Assembly: GCA_035591015.1 (NCBI GenBank)
Contig: JAXIUW010190180.1
Span: 1-12,134, forward strand
Source: Cephalothrix simula
Lineage: Eukaryota; Nemertea; Palaeonemertea; Archinemertea; Cephalotrichidae
Direction: 5' to 3'
Length of the DNA stretch: 12,134 bases
Both the position numbers and the translations under genes were made by a program. Shown piece by piece: positions 7,911 to 12,134 of the stretch. The notes under the pieces are model-generated. The model was not told the DNA's origin. It did not search any database and was given only the letters and a program-made list of their open reading frames with translations. Each line of letters starts with the position of its first letter. Position 1 is the first letter of the stretch.

Positions 7911-9217
7911 AATCACTGCTAACGGTAACAGCAGTGGCGCTTACTCAAAATCGCACTGATTTTATTTATGGAATAACAGACTTTGCAGCACCACCAGATT
8001 TTGATTTGAATTCAGTTGCAAAAGGATGTGTATTTAGTACTTTCTACATTGGGTACTGCATCTCTTCATTTCTTTTTGGATATCTTGTGGATGAATACTT
8101 TGTTTCGAAACACGTCATTGGCTCAGCTGTTTTTGGCGCTTCATTACTTTGCACTATAGTAACTGTACTTTCCCGGTTCGCTACTTGGCCTTTTCTTTTA
8201 ATTCGCGTATTATTGGGATTTTTTGAAGGAGGTCTTCTTCCAGCTGCTTTCCAGATGACTGGGAGATGGTGCATGAAAAATGAATATACAAAAATGGGTG
8301 TTATTCCGTACGTTGGAATGCTCAGTGGCTCCGCTGCTTCGCTTATAGCTGGTAATTTCGTTATGAAATATTTCTGGTGGGAATTACTTTTCTGGAGTTT
8401 GGCTGCCGGTGCGTTTTTATGGTTTCTGATTTGGACTATTTTTTCTTCGGAAGGACCCAGTGAGTGCGAAGCAATTACAAAAGACGAATTATTACTGATT
8501 CAAAAATCTGTTGGTTACACGGATGAAGATGGTGAAGAACATAAACTGCCATTAAAGGATATATTAAAATACATGCCATTTTGGGCATTATGCGTGGCGC
8601 ATGTTTCTAATATGTGGGCTTATGTAACTATTAGACTCGATGCTCCACGGTATCTTGCTACCTTCTCCGAGTATTCTATTGAACATTCATTTCTCTATAT
8701 CTACTGCATATTCTTGGCAATGGCATTTGTTTTACAGGTCGCAGCCTTTGGTTTTGACTCCAAGAAGAAATCACAAAAGAAATTATTATACTTCAGAAAA
8801 CTTTTTACTGGCCTTGGGCTGATTGGTCAAGCAGCCTTTTTTGCCCTAGCAGCCGTTTCTGTTAATTCTATTGTTATCCTCACAATGCTTGTTCTTGGCT
8901 TACTTCTGGGATCATTTTTCTATCTTGGAGCTGGAGTCAATGCACTTGACCTTGTTCCGCAACATGCTGGATTTATTGTTGGATTGTGTAATGGAATTGG
9001 TTCACTTCCGGCTGTGTTTAGCCCATTTATTACAGGAATTATTGTGCAGAGAAATGAACCTCTGCCATGGCATTTTGTGTTTTACATTATGTCAGCAGTT
9101 GTTTTAGCTGGTGCTATCGTTTACATACTATTTGCTGGTGTTAAAAGAGAATGCTGGGCATTCATAGCTCCACCAAAGAAAAAACCCAAGAAGTTTGAAT
9201 ATGAGGAAGTAAAATGA
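7709..9217 (+). CDS. SLC17-family (sialin/VGLUT-like) major facilitator transporter, intronless
   Basis: The 502-residue product has the layout of an SLC17 anion transporter: a charged cytosolic N-terminus (1-50), about 12 membrane segments (roughly 51-79, 103-126, 134-154, 159-184, 196-220, 224-245, 288-309, 327-349, 364-385, 388-410, 419-445, 453-476) and a central loop at 246-287. Family landmarks visible are RVLLGFFEGGLLPA (R166 and E173 in segment 4), W187, FWALCVAHVSNMW (291-303), GVNALDLVPQHAGFIVG (409-425) and the closing GVKRECWA (477-484). N81-R-T is a possible glycosylation site in the first lumenal loop, where relatives are glycosylated. The usual basic residue of segment 1 is displaced or replaced (nearest is K68), so the substrate cannot be predicted. 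No sialin-like DRTPLL motif is seen; YEEV (498-501) near the lysine-rich C-terminus fits a YxxPhi sorting signal. The start is supported by an in-frame stop at 7694 and strong context (A at -3, G at +4). Length is typical of the family. Family assignment is firm; the exact member is not. Confidence 0.93.
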   Translation: MATSQSFNGSDSTEYETTPSEDEKREAAKEAKRGFCEKLCIKCWAFMPRRKLFGFLLYFGFFWFYCIKSLLTVTAVALTQNRTDFIYGITDFAAPPDFDLNSVAKGCVFSTFYIGYCISSFLFGYLVDEYFVSKHVIGSAVFGASLLCTIVTVLSRFATWPFLLIRVLLGFFEGGLLPAAFQMTGRWCMKNEYTKMGVIPYVGMLSGSAASLIAGNFVMKYFWWELLFWSLAAGAFLWFLIWTIFSSEGPSECEAITKDELLLIQKSVGYTDEDGEEHKLPLKDILKYMPFWALCVAHVSNMWAYVTIRLDAPRYLATFSEYSIEHSFLYIYCIFLAMAFVLQVAAFGFDSKKKSQKKLLYFRKLFTGLGLIGQAAFFALAAVSVNSIVILTMLVLGLLLGSFFYLGAGVNALDLVPQHAGFIVGLCNGIGSLPAVFSPFITGIIVQRNEPLPWHFVFYIMSAVVLAGAIVYILFAGVKRECWAFIAPPKKKPKKFEYEEVK

Positions 9218-9334
9218 AGTAGCAAATTTATTGTGATAATTTAATATCTTATTTTTTGGAAATGTTTTAAAAAGATCGGGATGTTACTTGTATAATTTTG
9301 CAATATCCTGCTCCTATATACCCTTCTCTATGTT

Positions 9335-9383
9335 TGTATATAGAAATGTCTTATGTAAATTGTATATAGAAATGTATGTAAAT
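9335..9383 (+). repeat. Short tandem duplication in the 3' untranslated region
   Basis: TGTATATAGAAATGT is repeated immediately in tandem. Copy one is 9335-9360 and copy two, lacking CTT, is 9361-9383; both end in TATGTAAAT. It lies between the transporter stop codon and its poly(A) signal. It is probably replication slippage, although duplicated TGTA-containing words could add Pumilio-type sites (TGTANATA): TGTATATA occurs once in each copy. Confidence 0.65.
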
Positions 9384-9402
9384 ATTTCATAATGAATTTA
9401 TT

Positions 9403-9408
9403 AATAAA
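9403..9408 (+). promoter_or_regulatory. Poly(A) signal of the transporter gene
   Basis: A canonical AATAAA lies 186 bases after the stop codon, followed by AT-rich sequence and T/GT-rich stretches suited to cleavage and polyadenylation. It is the first good hexamer after the stop. AT-rich DNA produces such hexamers by chance, so the assignment depends on position. Confidence 0.6.
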
Positions 9409-9409
9409 T

Positions 9410-10023
9410 TATTGATTATAAATTATTAATATATGTATATTCCCGAATGAATTTTATTTTAATGTTTATTATAAGTGTTTAAATATTTATTTCAATTAAA
9501 TGTTATACATGCATATTAACTTGTGGTTTACTTTCCTTTTTATTTTGACTTTATATTATTTCCAATTTCCATATATGATACTATCGGATAACTTGTAATT
9601 TGTCGCGACGAAGATCAAGTGAAGTACTGGTTAAGGGTAGCAGTAATTTACTGACCAGCTACCAAGACCTATTCTCTTCACTGAGCACCAAGAAAATATT
9701 ATTCTTCTGTCTGTACTCTTTATTGGTGATTTATCCGCGGCTAAAACATTGCATGTTTTCCTTTATTGTTTTTCTATTTGCCTTTTGCTTTGTATATTGC
9801 ATAAACTTTAAAGAGTTCCTTAGAATTTTGGGCGATTCTAGTCTATTTTAAAAGACAGTTGTTTATACCCCCTCCCCATGTGTGTGCTATAACCAATTAA
9901 TTTTTTTTCATATTGTGACGCAATAATTTTATTAAGTCTAAATTATTAAGGGTCTGTAACACCATGATCTTTCGGTATTACAATTTTTACTTCCTTTATA
10001 TAGGAGCGAATCAGGGGCTATTT
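9410..10023. other. AT-rich DNA, no gene recognised
   Basis: Downstream flank of the transporter. The longest open stretch (9600-9851, plus) starts at TTG, is rich in F, L and C as expected from T-rich DNA, and has no recognisable motif. No RNA gene or long repeat is seen. Confidence 0.5.
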
Positions 10024-10047
10024 ATAGATTCAATAATAGATTCAATA
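10024..10047. repeat. Perfect 12-bp tandem duplication
   Basis: ATAGATTCAATA occurs twice with no spacer (10024-10035 and 10036-10047). The second copy runs directly into ATGGCCGCC, the start of a 21-codon frame in strong start context (10047-10112), which overlaps the hairpin that follows. It is most likely replication slippage. Confidence 0.7.
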
Positions 10048-10071
10048 TGGCCGCCAACCCCTCTTATGACG

Positions 10072-10117
10072 GAAAACTAAATATCGAAACATGGAAAATG
10101 TTGAGATATTAGTTTTC
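10072..10117. repeat. 46-base hairpin with about 20-bp stem
   Basis: The left arm, 10072-10092 (GAAAACTAA at its base), pairs with the right arm, 10098-10117 (TTAGTTTTC at its base), around a 5-base loop, GGAAA. The pairing has a one-base bulge and a few mismatches mid-stem. The stem is AT-rich, so it is moderately stable only. It may be a small palindromic element relic. An AATAAA follows at 10121-10126. Confidence 0.55.
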
Positions 10118-10215
10118 TGAAATAAACTAGGGCGATTCCCTCCCGGAAGAATTAAAGGAATGAGAGCAAGTACAGTAGAATAGCCTTCCAATTTTGATAA
10201 TGTTTTATTTGAGGA

Positions 10216-10247
10216 GGGGGTAGAAGGGGTAAACGGGGGGGGGGGGG
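10216..10247 (+). other. G-run cluster with quadruplex-forming pattern
   Basis: Runs of G at 10216-10220 (5), 10226-10229 (4) and 10235-10247 (13) are separated by 5-base spacers. The long run can supply two G-tracts, giving four tracts of at least three G with short loops on the plus strand. Such runs also attract sequencing and assembly length errors, so the exact length of the 13-G run should not be trusted. Confidence 0.6.
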
Positions 10248-11511
10248 TATAATATAGAATTGGCTAAACGGAGTGGATTTTGACTTTCAAAATATTTTTG
10301 ACGGAATCGGGTGGCGGATTCAACAATATCCGAAGAAATATAATTTGGCGGGATCGGATTTTGGCTTAATGGTATAGCGGGTTGGATGACCCCTTCTAGT
10401 CCCCCTTGGACGCCTTTACAAAGGAAGCCTCGCACGATATCCTTATTAGCTAGTCGCCGCACTTGTTTCTTACCATCATGATATAAGGATATAAGGAAGG
10501 CACTTCATTTCATGTTCTTTGTGTTCAATCAGAGTACGAGTAGAGGAAAAGGTGCCGAAACTCATCCACCTGAAGTAGAAACTGTGATGGTTCCTCATGA
10601 TGATCTCCTCACCAAGTCTACGTCGGGAGTTTTTACATTTACATTTCCCCTCATTTATTAAGCTTACATTCTTTACATTTGACGACCAGAACTAGATTTT
10701 CGATCAACTATTTAAACGAAACTGCACGGATGTAGGTTCAGGTGTTGGCGTTCCCCCTCCGTACGTACCTTTATGGCTAAATGTGAACGATTTGGTCATA
10801 GATGGAATAACTTATCCAGATATTGGTTTTTATCAGTCAATAATTGTTATCGGTAAAATACCCTCTTACAATATGCACACCCTCTCTTACTCTCATGATT
10901 CCGGTTTTGACAAAAAAAGCGCATATGATCATATATCAATTAGCAATCCCCCCCTGCCCTGGTACGCTAGGGTCAGGGACAACCGTATTATCTATTTGAT
11001 AAGTCAGTCAGCTTCTTAGGTTTAGGCATTGAACCAGATTTAAAATAGCTTGCCAAGTTAAGTCAAAATCTTGACTGGGGCAATCAATTTCTTTCACGTC
11101 CCCAACAGTAACCATTGTCCTTTGCTGTCAAGATCGTATACCGGTAGACTACTTACAAGACTGCCGATCGCGCACTGCAATTTGTGTACAGTTTGGATAA
11201 ACAAATAATATCTAGACCTATGACCCGCTTCTGTGAAAATATTATTCCTATTGACGGCACCAAAATCGCACATGCGCATGCGCGAAAAATACGGCATGCT
11301 CAAATCTTAAAAAAATAACCGTGCCAATCGACTATTTGGGTGCATATTTCCATCTGCTTATAATATATTTTATTGCCTAAACCTAGTGCTAGTGGTTTGT
11401 GAGATAAGCAGTTTCACCTATGAATTCGGATTTTTTAGTCACATACCGATGAATCTCAAGGTCATATAAATGTATTACGGACAGATATAACATAATTTGA
11501 GCACTTTGACT
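10248..11511. other. Unassigned DNA with two weak open stretches
   Basis: No gene is supported. Two open stretches deserve a note. One is a 49-codon frame with an ATG at 10512-10661. The other, 10696-11019, is 107 codons without a stop but with no ATG at its start; it includes a proline-rich piece (GVGVPPPYVPLW) and ends at TAG. They are in different frames and neither shows a known domain. Either could be an exon fragment or an old element relic, but open stretches of about 100 codons also occur by chance elsewhere in this window. A self-complementary CATGCGCATGCGCG lies near 11272-11285. Confidence 0.4.
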
Positions 11512-11606
11512 GCGGTGGCGCAAAATGTCCCACTTTTAGTGGTCGGATGTTAAGGGAACCCCTCGAATTACTTACTCAGCGGTCGTAGCCTCGCTCTTGC
11601 GCCACC
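11512..11606. mobile_element. Small repeat unit related to the insert at 3723-3800, with 10-bp inverted ends
   Basis: Positions 11512-11567 match, in inverted orientation, the segment at 3723-3800. The shared order is GCGGTGGC, CAAAATG, CCCACTTTT, GTGGTCGGATGTTAAGG and GAACCCCTCG. Relative to that copy about 25 bases are missing between CAAAATG and CCCAC. Separately, GGTGGCGCAA at 11514-11523 is the exact complement of TTGCGCCACC at 11597-11606, so the fragment lies within a 93-bp unit with 10-bp inverted ends. No clear target duplication is seen. It shows that the sequence inserted into the 3407-3959 element belongs to a dispersed repeat family. Confidence 0.65.
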
Positions 11607-12134
11607 TTTTCCAACAGTTTAAATTTTATGCTTTATGGTGTTTCTGTTTTTCTCTTTTTGCGGTTCCTCGGATTTTCCAATTGTTTATCAACCAAGTACT
11701 GTTATTTTTATTGTCACGACAAGATCAGTTAATAATTAGACGCATTTCTGCCAACTAAAATCTCGGAAGTTCTGATGGATTCTGCAAGAAGGCAGATTTC
11801 GTTTCCATGGGAATTCATTATTTTCATCAGTTTCCGCTATTGTTCCTAGGTGACAGAAGGGTTGTGATGGTCTGGACATCTTAGATTCAGTCAAAACATC
11901 AAGCTGTCACTGCTGTTTGTTAGTTATTCGGTAAAATAAGTGCTTATATTGCACCTGCTTTATTGAACAATATCACAAATATTTGACCGACATAATGAAA
12001 CTATTACCACCCATCGTTGTAATAAATATCTGGCGACTGTGAGGGCCACGGCAAAACGGGTAATACCTAACTTCGGGCCGATCGGACCGCGCACCGCGGA
12101 CCAAGCGGACCGTTTTTAAAACGACGAAACGTGG
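11607..12134. other. Window end; no gene, CpG-rich final stretch
   Basis: No supported frame. From about 12070 the DNA turns sharply GC- and CpG-rich, with CGGACC three times (12083, 12097 and 12106) in inexact tandem arrangement. This may be the edge of a repeat, a CpG-rich promoter or another element that continues beyond the window. Confidence 0.45.

Noticed and set aside
8044-9107. Other-frame stretches within the transporter gene
   Set aside because: They are shadows of the strong SLC17 coding frame.
7315-9500. Retrocopy hallmarks (poly-A tract and flanking duplication) around the transporter
   Set aside because: I looked and found only general AT richness, with no clear tail or matching flanks, so a retrocopy is proposed from lack of introns alone.
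10205-10462. 85-codon minus-strand frame with a proline run
   Set aside because: The prolines are simply the translation of the poly-G tract's complement; no domain is seen.
134-11690. Similarity of TTGCGGTTCC plus TCCAAT at about 141-161 and 11659-11682
   Set aside because: Only two short words match with unequal spacing; too weak to call a repeat.
1-12134. CRISPR array, bacterial operon, phage or defence system
   Set aside because: No regularly spaced identical repeats, no clustered genes and no ribosome binding sites; the composition and signals are those of an animal genome.

Overview
The window looks like nuclear DNA from an animal, probably a marine invertebrate and possibly a mollusc or other lophotrochozoan. 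It is AT-rich, most of it has no long reading frame, it holds several palindromic repeats, and its one clear gene has a metazoan-style start context and a poly(A) signal. The mollusc guess rests only on repeat style and frequent ACATGTA-type words, so it is weak. Nothing suggests bacterial DNA: no operons, ribosome binding sites or dense coding.

The only gene I can support is a 502-codon, uninterrupted, plus-strand frame at 7709-9217. It encodes a 12-segment major facilitator transporter of the SLC17 family (the sialin, vesicular glutamate transporter and type I phosphate transporter group). An in-frame stop lies just upstream of the ATG and an AATAAA signal lies about 190 bases after the stop. 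Because it is intronless it may be a retrocopy or a single-exon family member.

The rest is repeats and unassigned DNA. Three long inverted-repeat (foldback or MITE-like) elements of similar size but unrelated sequence lie upstream of the gene, at 1343-1872, 3407-3959 and 6754-7314. The second has been interrupted in one arm by about 160 bp flanked by 9-bp direct repeats. Part of that insert recurs, inverted, at 11512-11567, inside a roughly 93-bp unit with 10-bp inverted ends. Smaller structures are a 21-bp hairpin at 5454-5504, a compound hairpin at 5971-6051, diverged tandem units of about 175 bp at 6069-6440, and a short tandem duplication plus hairpin at 10024-10117. There is also a G-run cluster at 10216-10247.

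I see no transposase, reverse transcriptase, tRNA, rRNA or CRISPR array, and no multi-gene system. The repeats are non-autonomous elements that would depend on enzymes encoded elsewhere. The best leads are the intronless transporter and the nested repeat history of the second foldback element. All repeat boundaries were found by eye and are approximate to a few bases unless stated.
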